Assembly (NCBI RefSeq): GCF_030315975.1
Contig: NZ_JASXSZ010000004.1
Span: forward strand, 465,431 to 529,430
Length of the DNA: 64,000 nucleotides
Direction: 5' to 3'
Origin: Microbacterium candidum
GTDB lineage: Bacteria; Actinomycetota; Actinomycetes; Actinomycetales; Microbacteriaceae
Part shown: positions 36,646-45,580 of the stretch, piece by piece
Layout: each line of letters begins with the position of its first letter
Position numbering within the stretch: position 1 is the stretch's first letter
Notes under the pieces: generated by a model
The model's input: the letters and a program-made list of their open reading frames with translations, nothing else
The model's database searches: none
Told to the model about the DNA's origin: nothing
Translations under genes and position numbers: made by a program

Positions 36646-37953
36646 GTGTCTGAAACCATCGTGAGCGCGACGGCGCCCGCCAACGATCCGACGTTCGAGA
36701 ACGTCTGGGACGAGATCGTGTGGCGCGGACTCGTGCATGTGTCCACCGACCAGGAGGCGCTGCGCGCCCTGCTCGCCGGGGACCCGATCACGTATTACTG
36801 CGGCTTCGACCCGACCGCCGCGAGCCTGCACCTCGGCAACCTCGTCCAGCTCATCCTGCTGCGGCGTCTGCAGCTGGCCGGGCACAAGCCGCTCGGACTC
36901 GTCGGCGGCTCCACCGGCCTCATCGGCGACCCGCGTCCGACCGCGGAGCGCACGCTCAACACGCGCGAGACCGTGGAGGAGTGGGTCGGGAACCTCCGCG
37001 CGCAGGTCGAGCGGTTCCTGAGCTTCGACGGCGACAACGCGGCGCGCATCGTCAACAACCTCGACTGGACGGCGCCTCTGTCTGCGATCGACTTCCTCCG
37101 GGAGATCGGCAAGCATTACCGCGTCGGCACGATGCTGAAGAAGGATGCGGTCGCCGCGCGCCTGAACTCCGATGCGGGCATCAGCTACACGGAGTTCAGC
37201 TACCAGATCCTGCAGGGCTTCGACTACCTCGAGCTGCACCGCCAGTACGACTGCGTCCTGCAGACCGGCGGCTCCGACCAGTGGGGCAACCTCACGAGCG
37301 GCACGGACCTCATCCACCGTGTCGAGGGGCGGTCGGTCCACGCGATCGGCACGCCGCTCATCACCAACAGCGACGGCACGAAGTTCGGCAAGAGCGAGGG
37401 CAACGCGATCTGGCTGGACGCCGAGATGTGCAGCCCGTACGCCTTCTACCAGTTCTGGCTCAACACCGACGACCGCGATGTCGTCGAGCGCCTGAAGATC
37501 TTCACGTTCCTGACCCGCGCCGAGATCGACGAGTACGAGCGCCTCGTCGAGGTCGAGCCGTACCGACGCGCGGCGCAGCGCCGTCTCGCGGAGGAGGTCA
37601 CGACCCTCGTGCACGGGACGGATGCCACGGCATCCGTCATCGCGGCCTCCGAGGCGCTGTTCGGTCAGGGCGACCTGACGGCTCTCGATCCGTCCGTCCT
37701 GCGCAGCGCGCTGCGCGAGCTGCCGAACGCCGAGGTGTCGCTCGACACGTCGGTCGCGCAGGCGCTCGTGGAGACGGGTCTCGTGCAGAGCCTCAGCGAG
37801 GCGCGCCGCGCCGTCGCCCAGGGCGGGGTCACGCTGGACGGACAGCGGGTGACCGACGAGGGCGCGTTCGTCACCGGCACGCTGCCCGGCGGGGTGTCCG
37901 TCCTGCGGCGGGGTAAGAAGACCCTCGCCGGCGTGTTCGTCGGCGAGCGCTGA
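36646..37953 (+). CDS. tyrS: Tyrosyl-tRNA synthetase
   Basis: A class I synthetase of 435 aa with the HIGH-like motif in DPTAASLHLGNLV, tyrosine-site residues YQILQGFDYLEL, the KMSKS-like KFGKSEGN and a C-terminal S4 RNA-binding domain (LSEARRAVAQGGVTLDGQRV). GTG 36646 follows a -10 box directly. A terminator follows the stop codon. Confidence 0.97.
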   Translation: MSETIVSATAPANDPTFENVWDEIVWRGLVHVSTDQEALRALLAGDPITYYCGFDPTAASLHLGNLVQLILLRRLQLAGHKPLGLVGGSTGLIGDPRPTAERTLNTRETVEEWVGNLRAQVERFLSFDGDNAARIVNNLDWTAPLSAIDFLREIGKHYRVGTMLKKDAVAARLNSDAGISYTEFSYQILQGFDYLELHRQYDCVLQTGGSDQWGNLTSGTDLIHRVEGRSVHAIGTPLITNSDGTKFGKSEGNAIWLDAEMCSPYAFYQFWLNTDDRDVVERLKIFTFLTRAEIDEYERLVEVEPYRRAAQRRLAEEVTTLVHGTDATASVIAASEALFGQGDLTALDPSVLRSALRELPNAEVSLDTSVAQALVETGLVQSLSEARRAVAQGGVTLDGQRVTDEGAFVTGTLPGGVSVLRRGKKTLAGVFVGER

Positions 37954-37969
37954 GTCGCAGTTCACGAGA

Positions 37970-38000
37970 GCGGGCCGGGGATGCTGCATCCCTGGCCCGC
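37970..38000 (+). terminator. Terminator of tyrS
   Basis: GCGGGCCGGGGATG (37970-37983) and CATCCCTGGCCCGC (37987-38000) pair around a CTG loop with one mismatch; the flanks CGAGA and TCTCG extend the stem. Confidence 0.75.
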
Positions 38001-38025
38001 TTCTCGCTTTCGTCCGGGCACGACC

Positions 38026-38105
38026 GACGAGCGGAGTCGGCTCGAGGGGCGGAGTCTTGATTTCCGCCAAAACGCACTCCGTTCGTCGAATCGACTCCGC
38101 TCGTC
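38026..38105. repeat. Inverted repeat element between tyrS and the amidohydrolase gene
   Basis: GACGAGCGGAGTCG (38026-38039) and CGACTCCGCTCGTC (38092-38105) are perfect 14-bp complements 52 bp apart; an inner GGAGT/ACTCC pair adds to the stem. No coding potential or target-site duplication is obvious. It may be a small non-autonomous element or a structured RNA. Confidence 0.55.
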
Positions 38106-38158
38106 TGCACGAGAAGGCGGGAGAACGAGGCGCCGGGGTCGCGAGGCGCCATCGACAA

Positions 38159-38193
38159 GAAGGCGGGCGGGGATCGCATCCCCGCCCGCCTTC
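38159..38193. terminator. Terminator of the ABC transporter/amidohydrolase operon
   Basis: GAAGGCGGGCGGGGAT (38159-38174) pairs perfectly with the complement at 38178-38193 around CGC, giving a 16-bp stem 50 bp beyond the amidohydrolase stop on the minus strand. Confidence 0.8.
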
Positions 38194-38242
38194 CGCGATT
38201 CCGCTGCCGCCGGCGACCCGACCGACGACGGCAGCGGAGGTA

Positions 38243-39439
38243 TCAGACGACCCGGAGGCCGTCGGCGACGACGCGCCCGTCGTGGATGACCGTCCGGTCG
38301 GCGCCGCGGTCCATCACGGCGCTCGTCGGCGTCTCGCCGTCGACGATCACGAGGTCGGCGCGGTCGCCCACGGAGATGCCCGGCCGGTCGCCGAGGCCCG
38401 CGACGCGGGCGACGGAGCGGTCCATGATCGAGGCGCCGCCCATCGTGGCGACGGCGAGCGCGAGCTCGAACAGGTCGTCGCGACGGTAGTTGTTCGTGAA
38501 GGCCAGCTGCCACGTGCGGTCGAGGAGATCGCAGTTGCCGTAGGGGCTCCAGTAGTCGCGCTGACCGTCCTCGCCGAGGCCGACGCGGACGCCCGCGGTG
38601 ACGAGGTCCACGAGCGGCAGCTGCTTGCGCACCGACGGCGCGACCGTCGTCATCGAGATGTCGAGCTCGGCGAGCTCCTCGATGAGCGCGCGGTTCGCGC
38701 TCTCCGAACGTCCGCCCAGCTCGTAGGCGTGGGAGAGCGTCACGCGGCCCTGCATCCCGAGCGCGCGGACGCGCTCGATGATGAGCTCCGTGCTGAAGAC
38801 CGCGAGGTCGGTGGGCTCGTGCAGGTGGATGTCGACATCCACCTGGTACTTCTCGGCCAGGCCGAACACGATGTCGAGGTGGCGCACCGGGTCGCGGTCC
38901 AGCTGGCACGGGTCGATGCCGCCCATGACGTCGGCGCCCTCGCGCAGGGCGTCCTCGAGGACGTCGGGCGTGCCCTCCTCGAGGAGGATGCCGGCCTGCG
39001 GGAACACCATGATCTGCACGTCGGCGTGGTCGCGGAACTTCTCCTTCGCGGCGACGACCGACTCGAACTTCTCGAGCTTGCAGTCGACGTCGACCTGGGC
39101 GAACGAGCGCACGCGCGTCGTGCCGTGCGCGATCATGCGCTCGAGGGTCCCGGCGACGATGTCCGCGTGGGGCATGTCGGTGTTCCGCCAGTTCAGCCGG
39201 TCGTTCATCATCATGGCCCAGACGCCCGGCGCGCCCGTGTGCGGCCGGAACGGCAGGCCGACGCGCGTCGAGTCGAGGTGCACGTGCACGTCGCTGAACG
39301 ACGGGAGGACGAGGCGGCCGCGGCCGTCGACGTCGGCGGCGTCCGACGGGTCGTGCGGCCGGATGCCGGTGATCACACCGCTTTCGACGGTGAGGTCGAC
39401 GGGGTCGGCGCCCCAGGGGCGGACGTCTCGGATCAGCAA
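38243..39439 (-). CDS. Cytosine-deaminase-like amidohydrolase
   Basis: The 398-aa metal-dependent hydrolase resembles cytosine deaminase and N-isopropylammelide hydrolase (AtzC). Metal ligands are visible: HVHLD (HxH), DIHLHEPTDL, LSHAYELG and the aspartate in GLGEDGQRD. The best start is TTG at 39439, with AAGGAG 6 nt upstream on the minus strand, one base after the stop of the preceding ATPase gene. It is the last gene of a transporter operon, so it probably acts on the imported compound, perhaps removing an amino group from a heterocycle. The substrate is not known. Confidence 0.87.
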   Translation of the reverse strand: MLIRDVRPWGADPVDLTVESGVITGIRPHDPSDAADVDGRGRLVLPSFSDVHVHLDSTRVGLPFRPHTGAPGVWAMMMNDRLNWRNTDMPHADIVAGTLERMIAHGTTRVRSFAQVDVDCKLEKFESVVAAKEKFRDHADVQIMVFPQAGILLEEGTPDVLEDALREGADVMGGIDPCQLDRDPVRHLDIVFGLAEKYQVDVDIHLHEPTDLAVFSTELIIERVRALGMQGRVTLSHAYELGGRSESANRALIEELAELDISMTTVAPSVRKQLPLVDLVTAGVRVGLGEDGQRDYWSPYGNCDLLDRTWQLAFTNNYRRDDLFELALAVATMGGASIMDRSVARVAGLGDRPGISVGDRADLVIVDGETPTSAVMDRGADRTVIHDGRVVADGLRVV

Positions 39440-39440
39440 G

Positions 39441-40454
39441 TCAGGCTCCTTCGAGGATCGGGGTGGCGAGGGCGAGATCATCGTCTCGGTCCAGGTGGTG
39501 ACACGCGACCGCACCGGTGGGCACGATGTCGTGGCACATCTTCTGACGCTCCTCGTCGAGCATCGCGTACAACGGGCAGCGTGTCCGGAACACACAGCCG
39601 CTCGGCGGATTCGAGGGGTGGGGGAGATCGCCGCTGAGCCGGATGCGGTGGGTGCGGTCGGCGTCCGGGTTCGGGGCCGGCACCGAAGACAGCAGCGACT
39701 GCGTGTACGGATGCCGCGGCGTCTCGAACACCTCGTCGCGCGTGCCGAACTCCATGATCTTGCCGAGGTACATCACGGCGACCTCGTCGGCGAAGTGCTT
39801 GACGACCGAGAGGTCGTGCGCGATGAACACGTACGAGATGCCCATGTCGGCCTGGATGTCCTGGAGCAGGTTGATGACCTGCGCCTGCACCGAGACGTCG
39901 AGCGCCGAGACCGGCTCGTCGCAGATGACGATGTCCGGCGCCAGGGCGAGCGCGCGGGCGATGCCGACGCGCTGCTTCTGGCCGCCCGAGAACTCGTGCG
40001 GGAACCGGTTGTAGTGCTCGGGCCGCAGGCCCACACGGTCCATCAGCTCCTCGACGCGGCGCTTCACGCCGCCCTCGGGCTCGATGCCCTGCGCGCGCAG
40101 CGGAGCGGCGATCGCCGCCCCCACGCTCTGCCGAGGGTTCAGCGACGAGGCGGGGTTCTGGAACACCATCTGCACGCGGCGCCGGAACGCCTGCAGCTCC
40201 CTGCCCTTCAGCTGCGCGACATCCTTGCCGTCCAGCAGGATCTGACCGCTCGTGGGCGTCAGCAGCCGCATGAGCAGACGCGCGGTCGTGGACTTGCCGC
40301 ATCCCGATTCGCCCACGAGAGCGAGGGTCGATCCGCGCTCGAGGGTGAACGACAGTCCGTCGACCGCCTTGACCACGCCCTTGGGCTTGCCCAGGCCCTT
40401 CTTGATCGGGAAGTGCTTCGTGAGGCCTTCGACATCCAGCAGCGGCGCGCTCAC
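39441..40454 (-). CDS. Peptide/nickel-type ABC transporter ATP-binding protein (OppF-like)
   Basis: The 337-aa ATPase has Walker A GESGCGKST, the Q-loop VQMVFQNPASSLNPR, signature FSGGQKQRVGIARAL, Walker B IVICDEPVSALD and the C-terminal oligopeptide-transporter extension with a Cys-rich end (GCVFRTRCP). GTG 40454 overlaps the stop of the partner ATPase by 4 bp. It pairs with the next gene as the second ATPase of a DppBCDF-type importer. Confidence 0.93.
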   Translation of the reverse strand: MSAPLLDVEGLTKHFPIKKGLGKPKGVVKAVDGLSFTLERGSTLALVGESGCGKSTTARLLMRLLTPTSGQILLDGKDVAQLKGRELQAFRRRVQMVFQNPASSLNPRQSVGAAIAAPLRAQGIEPEGGVKRRVEELMDRVGLRPEHYNRFPHEFSGGQKQRVGIARALALAPDIVICDEPVSALDVSVQAQVINLLQDIQADMGISYVFIAHDLSVVKHFADEVAVMYLGKIMEFGTRDEVFETPRHPYTQSLLSSVPAPNPDADRTHRIRLSGDLPHPSNPPSGCVFRTRCPLYAMLDEERQKMCHDIVPTGAVACHHLDRDDDLALATPILEGA

Positions 40455-41479
40455 GAGGCCACCTCCATCGAGCCCTGAAGCGAGACGAGCGCACGCCCCT
40501 CGTCGCCGGAGAGATGGCAGCGCGCGCGGTGCCCGTCGCCGACGACGCGCAGCGCCGGGCGATCGGTGAAGCATCGCCCGTCCTGGATGAGGTGGGCGAC
40601 GGGGCAGCGCTCCGCGAACATGCAGCCGTGCGGAAGGTCGATGAGCGACGGCGGGAACCCCGGGATGGGCGTCAGGCGCCCGGCGTCGTCCGTCATGGAC
40701 GGCATCGACGCCATGAGCCCCTTGGTGTACGGATGCTCGGTGCGGAAGAAGATGTCCCGCACGTCGCCCTCTTCGATCGCCTGCCCGCCGTACATCACGA
40801 CGACGCGCTCGCAGACCTCCGCGACCACGCCGAGGTCGTGCGTGATGAAGATGACCGCCGACCCGGTCTCCGCCTGCAGCGAGGCGATGAGATCGAGGAT
40901 CTGCGCCTGCACCGTGACGTCGAGGGCCGTGGTCGGCTCGTCGGCGATCAGCAGCTCGGGCTCGCAGATCAGGGCCATCGCGATCATGGCGCGCTGCCGC
41001 ATCCCGCCGGAGAACTCGTGCGGATAGTTGTCGTAGCGCGCGACGGGATCGGGGATGCCCACTCTGCGGAGCATCTCGATCGCGTGGTTGCGCGCATCCT
41101 TCTTGCTCGTGCTGTTGTGGACGCGATACGCCTCGGCGATCTGGACGCCCACCTTGTCGAACGGATGCATCGCCGACAGCGGGTCCTGGAAGATCATGCC
41201 GATCTTCCGCCCGCGGTACGGGCGCATCTGGGTCTCGGTCAGGGGCACGAGGTCGACGCCGTCGAACTCGATGCTGCCCGTGATCCGGGCGTTCGTCTCC
41301 TTGAGCAGGCCCATGAGGGTCTGGCTCGTGACGGTCTTGCCCGATCCGGACTCGCCGACGATGCCGACGGTCTCGCCGCGACGGACCTGCAGGTCCATCC
41401 CGTTGACGGCGTGCACAAGCCCGTCGTCCGTGGGGAACGTCACGCGCAGATCGCGCACGTCCAGCAGGGGAGCGGTCAT
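40451..41479 (-). CDS. Peptide/nickel-type ABC transporter ATP-binding protein (OppD-like)
   Basis: The 342-aa ATPase has Walker A GESGSGKT, the Q-loop [14 protein letters not shown], signature [15 protein letters not shown], Walker [13 protein letters not shown] and the oligopeptide C-terminal domain (GCMFAERCP). ATG 41479 overlaps the stop of the DppB-like permease by one base. Confidence 0.93.
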   Translation of the reverse strand: MTAPLLDVRDLRVTFPTDDGLVHAVNGMDLQVRRGETVGIVGESGSGKTVTSQTLMGLLKETNARITGSIEFDGVDLVPLTETQMRPYRGRKIGMIFQDPLSAMHPFDKVGVQIAEAYRVHNSTSKKDARNHAIEMLRRVGIPDPVARYDNYPHEFSGGMRQRAMIAMALICEPELLIADEPTTALDVTVQAQILDLIASLQAETGSAVIFITHDLGVVAEVCERVVVMYGGQAIEEGDVRDIFFRTEHPYTKGLMASMPSMTDDAGRLTPIPGFPPSLIDLPHGCMFAERCPVAHLIQDGRCFTDRPALRVVGDGHRARCHLSGDEGRALVSLQGSMEVAS

Positions 41480-42480
41480 CAGCTGATCCTCACTCGGGGG
41501 TCGATCCCGGCGTAGACGACGTCGACGACGACGTTCGCGGCGATGATGAAGAAGGCGGCGAGCATCGTGATCGCCATCGTGACGGGGAGGTCTCCGGCGA
41601 CCGCCGCGTGCACGGCGGTGAAGCCCAGGCCCGGCACCGAGAAGATCTGCTCGGTGAGGACGGCGCCGCCGAGGAGAACGCCGATGTCGAGGCCCAGCAT
41701 CGTGATGATCGGGGTGATGCCCGCGCGGACGCCGTGGCGGAACACGATGCGCTGACGCGAGAGCCCCTTCGCCCGGGCGGTGCGCATGAAGTCCTCGCCG
41801 AACGTCTCGATCATGTTGTTGCGCGTGATGCGGACGTACTGGGCGCTGAAGAGGATCGCGAGGGCGACCCAGGGCAGGAAGTAGTTCGCCGCCCATGCGC
41901 CGGGGCCGGCGGGTCCGAACGGCGACGAGATCGTGTTGCTCGTGAACGGCAGCCAGTGCAGCGTGCTGACGAAGACGAGGAGGAGGACGAGGCCGGTCAC
42001 AGGGACGGGAAGCGAGACGCCGATGGATGCGGCGCCCACGATCGCCTTGTCGGTGCCCTTGCCGCGCCGCAGGGCCGCGAGGAGGCCGAAGCCGACGCCG
42101 AACAGGGTCCACAGGACGATCGCGCCGACCGCGATCGACAGGGTGAACGGGAGCGCCCGCCCTATGATCGTGGTGACGGGCTCGTTCGTCTGGAACGAGA
42201 TGCCCAGGCACGGCCAGGAGCACATCTGCTGCGCGCCGGGAGGGCCGATCATGCGGCTGTGGAAGAAGCCGCTGAGGTACGTGAGGTACTGCGTGAGGAA
42301 CGGCTTGTCCATCCCGAGCGCGATGCGCGCCTGCTCGATGCGCTCCGGCGTGCACTCCTGGCCGCACGAGGCGGCTGCGGGATCCGTCGGGCCGATCTGG
42401 AAGAGGGCGAACGTCACGAAGCTGACGACCAGCAGAAGGATGACGAGACCGATCACCCTGCGAGTGAAGAATCCGACCAT
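41479..42480 (-). CDS. Peptide/nickel-type ABC transporter permease (DppB-like)
   Basis: A 333-aa inner-membrane protein with six predicted membrane segments, the N-terminal FFTRRVIGLVILLLVVSFVTF segment typical of DppB, and the EAA loop TARAKGLSRQRIVFRHGVR. The extracytoplasmic loop after segment 1 contains four cysteines, two of them in CGQEC. A strong hairpin separates it from the binding-protein gene upstream. Confidence 0.93.
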   Translation of the reverse strand: MVGFFTRRVIGLVILLLVVSFVTFALFQIGPTDPAAASCGQECTPERIEQARIALGMDKPFLTQYLTYLSGFFHSRMIGPPGAQQMCSWPCLGISFQTNEPVTTIIGRALPFTLSIAVGAIVLWTLFGVGFGLLAALRRGKGTDKAIVGAASIGVSLPVPVTGLVLLLVFVSTLHWLPFTSNTISSPFGPAGPGAWAANYFLPWVALAILFSAQYVRITRNNMIETFGEDFMRTARAKGLSRQRIVFRHGVRAGITPIITMLGLDIGVLLGGAVLTEQIFSVPGLGFTAVHAAVAGDLPVTMAITMLAAFFIIAANVVVDVVYAGIDPRVRIS

Positions 42481-42493
42481 GTCAGTGGTGTTC

Positions 42494-42521
42494 GGGGCCG
42501 GCCGCGCTCACGGCCGGCCCC
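42494..42521 (-). terminator. Intra-operon hairpin after the binding-protein gene
   Basis: GGGGCCGGCCG (42494-42504) and CGGCCGGCCCC (42511-42521) form a perfect 11-bp stem between the binding-protein gene and dppB-like permease. Such a partial terminator or 3' stabiliser usually raises binding protein over permease. Confidence 0.6.
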
Positions 42522-42538
42522 TTCCTTTCAGCGAGAAA

Positions 42539-44254
42539 TCAGTGCTCGACGCCGACGGTGGACAGGTCGATGCTTCCGAAGAAGTACCCCACCTGGGCGT
42601 TGCGGACCTTCGATCCGACGACGCTGTTGGTGAACGAGCGGATGAGCGGCACCAGGGGGTACGTCTTCATCGCCTCGTTGTAGAGGTTCGACCAGTCGGT
42701 GTTGATCTCCTCGGACGTGCCGTTCTTGGCGCGCAGGTCGTACATCTCCTTCGACACCTTCGCGTCGTAGTAGCGCGGGATGTTGCTGAAGCCGTAGGTG
42801 GTGCCGTCAAGGCTCGGGCCGACGTTCGGGTCGACCGTCGTGCGCGTCGAACCGGATGCGGCGCCGCCGCACCAGCCGGCGCGAGCGAGGTCGGGCATGT
42901 CCTTGCCCGCGAGCGTGGTGTAGTAGTTCGCCGCGGGGATCGCGACCATCTGCAGGTTGATGCCGAGCTCCTTGAGGTTCTGCTGCAGCACCGTGCCGAG
43001 GTTCTTGTACCGGTCGGTCGCGTTCGAGTAGCCGTACGTGAGCGACGTCGGGATGGTCTTCCCCCCGAGCAGCTTCTTGGCCTCCGCGAGGTTCGGCTTG
43101 CCCGTGATGTCGAGGTCGGTGGTCTCCTTGACGTAGCCGACCTGCGCGTCGTTCAGGTACGAGTTCGTGAGCTTTCCGAAGCGCGGGCCGCCGTACTGCA
43201 CCTGGATCGCGGCGCGGTCCATCGCGAGGGCGATCGCGTGGCGCACATCGGGATCGGTGACCGTGGTCGTGTTGATGTCGAGCACGTCGGTGCAGCCGAG
43301 GATGCCGGATGCCGTGCGCGCGGCGACTGCGGAGTCGGTCAGGCGCGATGTGTCGGACGCCTGCAGGGCGCCGTTCGAGTCGAGCGTGAGCGCCGTCGGG
43401 TCGTTGTCGGCGATCAGCTGCTGGCTGATCGTGGCCTGGGCGGTCGACAGCGAGAACGTGAATGTGTCGGGCAGAGCCGTGCGGTTCGCGTCGGTCTTCG
43501 GGTCCCACTTGTCGTTGCGTACGAGCTTGAGCTCACGCCCGCGCTCGTAGCTCGCGATCTTGTACGGGCCCGAGGAGACCGGGTGGTTCGTGTAATCCTG
43601 CTTGGTGTCCTTGGACTGCGGGACCGGCGCGGTGTTGGAGCGCGACGCGAGCGCCGGGAAGTCGGGGTTCGGCTGCTTGAGGTGGAAGACGATCGTCTTC
43701 GCGTCCGGGGTGTCGACGGCCTTGAGGTCGCCGCCCGTGTAGGGGCCCTTGTACGTGTCGTCGGTGAGCGCGGCGTTCAGCTCCTGGGGCGCCTGCGTGT
43801 AGACGTCGCGGGCGTACGTGCGCTCGACGCCGTACTTGATGTCGGCGGACGTGATCGGCGTGCCGTCCTCGAAGGTGAGGCCGTCCTTCAGGGTGTACGT
43901 CCACGTGAGGCCGTCGGACGAGACCTTGCCCGTGTCGGTGGCGAGGTCGGGGACGATGGTCGGCGGCTTGCCGGCGGTCTCCTTCGCCATCGTGAGCGTC
44001 CGGTAGTACAGCTGGCCGACGTTGGCCGTCTGCACGTAGTTGCTGTTGCCCGGGTCGAGCGTCTGGAAGTCGCTCGACATCAGGACATTGATGTTGCCGC
44101 CCTTGGTCGTGAAGCCGGGGCTGACGGTGTGCGCGGCGTACGGGTCCTTGGACGCCGCGGCCTGCTGGGGTGCGGAGCTCGACGCCGAGCATCCGGTGAT
44201 CGTCACGGCCAGCGCGGCGGCGACCGCGATGATGGCTGTGCTGCGAGGTTTCAT
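42539..44254 (-). CDS. Peptide-type ABC transporter substrate-binding lipoprotein
   Basis: The 571-aa family 5 solute-binding lipoprotein has the lipobox ITGC (C22), a Ser/Ala linker and the SBP5 fold (LDPGNSNYVQTANVGQLYY, NPDFPALASRSNTAPVP, DPDVRHAIALAMDRAA). The ATG at 44254, with GAGGAG upstream, fits better than the one 12 bp earlier. Members bind peptides, nickel, opines or other amines. With the amidohydrolases in the same operons, the ligand may be a nitrogen-rich heterocycle or conjugate, which is inference. Confidence 0.92.
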   Translation of the reverse strand: MKPRSTAIIAVAAALAVTITGCSASSSAPQQAAASKDPYAAHTVSPGFTTKGGNINVLMSSDFQTLDPGNSNYVQTANVGQLYYRTLTMAKETAGKPPTIVPDLATDTGKVSSDGLTWTYTLKDGLTFEDGTPITSADIKYGVERTYARDVYTQAPQELNAALTDDTYKGPYTGGDLKAVDTPDAKTIVFHLKQPNPDFPALASRSNTAPVPQSKDTKQDYTNHPVSSGPYKIASYERGRELKLVRNDKWDPKTDANRTALPDTFTFSLSTAQATISQQLIADNDPTALTLDSNGALQASDTSRLTDSAVAARTASGILGCTDVLDINTTTVTDPDVRHAIALAMDRAAIQVQYGGPRFGKLTNSYLNDAQVGYVKETTDLDITGKPNLAEAKKLLGGKTIPTSLTYGYSNATDRYKNLGTVLQQNLKELGINLQMVAIPAANYYTTLAGKDMPDLARAGWCGGAASGSTRTTVDPNVGPSLDGTTYGFSNIPRYYDAKVSKEMYDLRAKNGTSEEINTDWSNLYNEAMKTYPLVPLIRSFTNSVVGSKVRNAQVGYFFGSIDLSTVGVEH

Positions 44255-44293
44255 GCCTCTCCTCATCTCTGTGATGTGGGTTTCCAGGGGGGA

Positions 44294-44311
44294 CGCCCGC
44301 GGATGCGGGCG
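44294..44311 (-). promoter_or_regulatory. Hairpin between the DppC-like permease and binding-protein genes
   Basis: CGCCCGC (44294-44300) and GCGGGCG (44305-44311) pair around GGAT in the 61-bp gap; a possible mRNA stabiliser or processing site. Confidence 0.35.
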
Positions 44312-44315
44312 CGGG

Positions 44316-45329
44316 TCAGTGGCGGGATGCCTTGGGATCGAGGGCGTCGCTGACGGCGTCGCCCAGGAGGTTGAAGGCGAGGACGCAGATGACGAGCGCG
44401 GTGCCGGGGACGATCAGGAACCACGGGTCGGCGAGATACCAGTTGCCGGTCTGCGCGGCGTTGAGCATCTGGCCCCACGAGGCGGTCGGGTCCTTGACGC
44501 CCACACCGAGGAAGGACAGCGCCGCCTCGGCGGTGATGTTCATCGGGATCATCATCGTGGCGTAGACGAGGACGACGCCCATGACGTTGGGGACGACCTG
44601 CTTGAGGATGATCGTGCGGTGGTTCGCACCGTACGAGCGCGCCGCCTCGATGTACTCCTGTTCGCGGATGCTGAGGACCTGGCCGCGGACGACGCGTGCC
44701 AGGTAGGCCCAGCCGAAGAAGCCCAGGATGATGATGAGGGAGGCGACGGGCACGAAGCTGCCCTTGCCGAGGGGCGTGTTCGCGAGTCGCGACGCGAGGA
44801 TCGGCGTCAGGGACAGCACCAGGAGCAGGTGCGGGAAGGCGAGGAACAGGTCGATCGTGCGGCTGATGAACGCGTCGACCTTCCCGCCGAAGAAGCCGGC
44901 CGCAGCGCCCATGAGGGTGCCGATCGTGACCGACACGATCGTCGCGAGCAGGGCGATGAGCAGCGAGATCTGGGCGCCGTACGCCAGGCGGGCGAACAGG
45001 TCGCGGCCGAGCCCCGGTTCGATGCCGAGCCAGTGCTGGGCGGACGGGTACATGAAGCCCGGCAGCGGCAGACCCGGCGTGGTGAAGTTGTCGAGGTACT
45101 CGGGCCCGGTGTGCGTCGTATAGGGGTCCTGCCCCTCGATCGCCGTCAGGAGCGGCGCGAGCAGTGCGAACAGGATCAGCGCGACCACGACGCCCAGCGC
45201 GAGGAGCGCGATCTTGCTGCGCCGGATGCGCAGCCAGGCGGTGCCCAGCAGCGAACGGCCGGTCTTGACCTTGGTCGAGGAGATGGGCAGGACTTCCGTC
45301 TTCGGCGTCGCCGCAGTAGTTGCCGTCAC
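44316..45329 (-). CDS. Peptide/nickel-type ABC transporter permease (DppC-like)
   Basis: A 337-aa permease with a cytoplasmic N-terminus, six membrane segments, the DppC-type [20 protein letters not shown] segment and EAA loop [23 protein letters not shown] 45329 has AAGGA upstream on the minus strand. It is the first gene of the operon permease-binding protein-permease-ATPase-ATPase-amidohydrolase. Confidence 0.92.
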   Translation of the reverse strand: MTATTAATPKTEVLPISSTKVKTGRSLLGTAWLRIRRSKIALLALGVVVALILFALLAPLLTAIEGQDPYTTHTGPEYLDNFTTPGLPLPGFMYPSAQHWLGIEPGLGRDLFARLAYGAQISLLIALLATIVSVTIGTLMGAAAGFFGGKVDAFISRTIDLFLAFPHLLLVLSLTPILASRLANTPLGKGSFVPVASLIIILGFFGWAYLARVVRGQVLSIREQEYIEAARSYGANHRTIILKQVVPNVMGVVLVYATMMIPMNITAEAALSFLGVGVKDPTASWGQMLNAAQTGNWYLADPWFLIVPGTALVICVLAFNLLGDAVSDALDPKASRH

Positions 45330-45370
45330 AATCTTCCTTGATGCTCACGGGCTAGGGGGATGGCCAAACT

Positions 45371-45393
45371 GTATACCAACGTGGAATACCAAA
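45371..45393. promoter_or_regulatory. Candidate GntR operator boxes before the transporter operon
   Basis: On the minus strand TTGGTATTCCA and TTGGTATACA form a direct repeat of TTGGTAT (complements of ATACCAA at 45373-45379 and 45386-45392). They overlap a possible minus-strand promoter (TTGTTT, 16 bp, TATACA). The same motif occurs near 45550 and at 55326-55360. Confidence 0.5.
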
Positions 45394-45515
45394 ACAAGCG
45401 ACGATGCGCATCTGACCATGTCTCAGTTCGACTTGAACAGGCAAGAACCAGCTCCTGATCAGGATATTAGACTCGCGGAGCTTCATCGAAAATCCACCGG
45501 CGCGGCCGACGACGC

Positions 45516-45545
45516 TTGCCAGACACGCGAGGTCCTCCCTACAAT
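45516..45545 (+). promoter_or_regulatory. Promoter of the plus-strand amidohydrolase gene
   Basis: TTGCCA (45516-45521) and TACAAT (45540-45545) are 18 bp apart, a good housekeeping promoter reading toward the gene at 45581. Confidence 0.6.
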
Positions 45546-45546
45546 C

Positions 45547-45557
45547 GGGATACCAAA
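45547..45557. promoter_or_regulatory. Candidate GntR operator box at the amidohydrolase transcription start
   Basis: GGGATACCAAA lies directly downstream of the -10 box and carries the ATACCAA half-site seen in the other boxes, in position to block transcription. Confidence 0.45.
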
Positions 45558-45580
45558 TCACATCCGCGCGAAGGAGCCAG

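Noticed and set aside
38026..38105. Insertion sequence or transposon ends
   Set aside because: No transposase gene, no flanking duplication and an 80-bp total length; kept only as an inverted repeat element.
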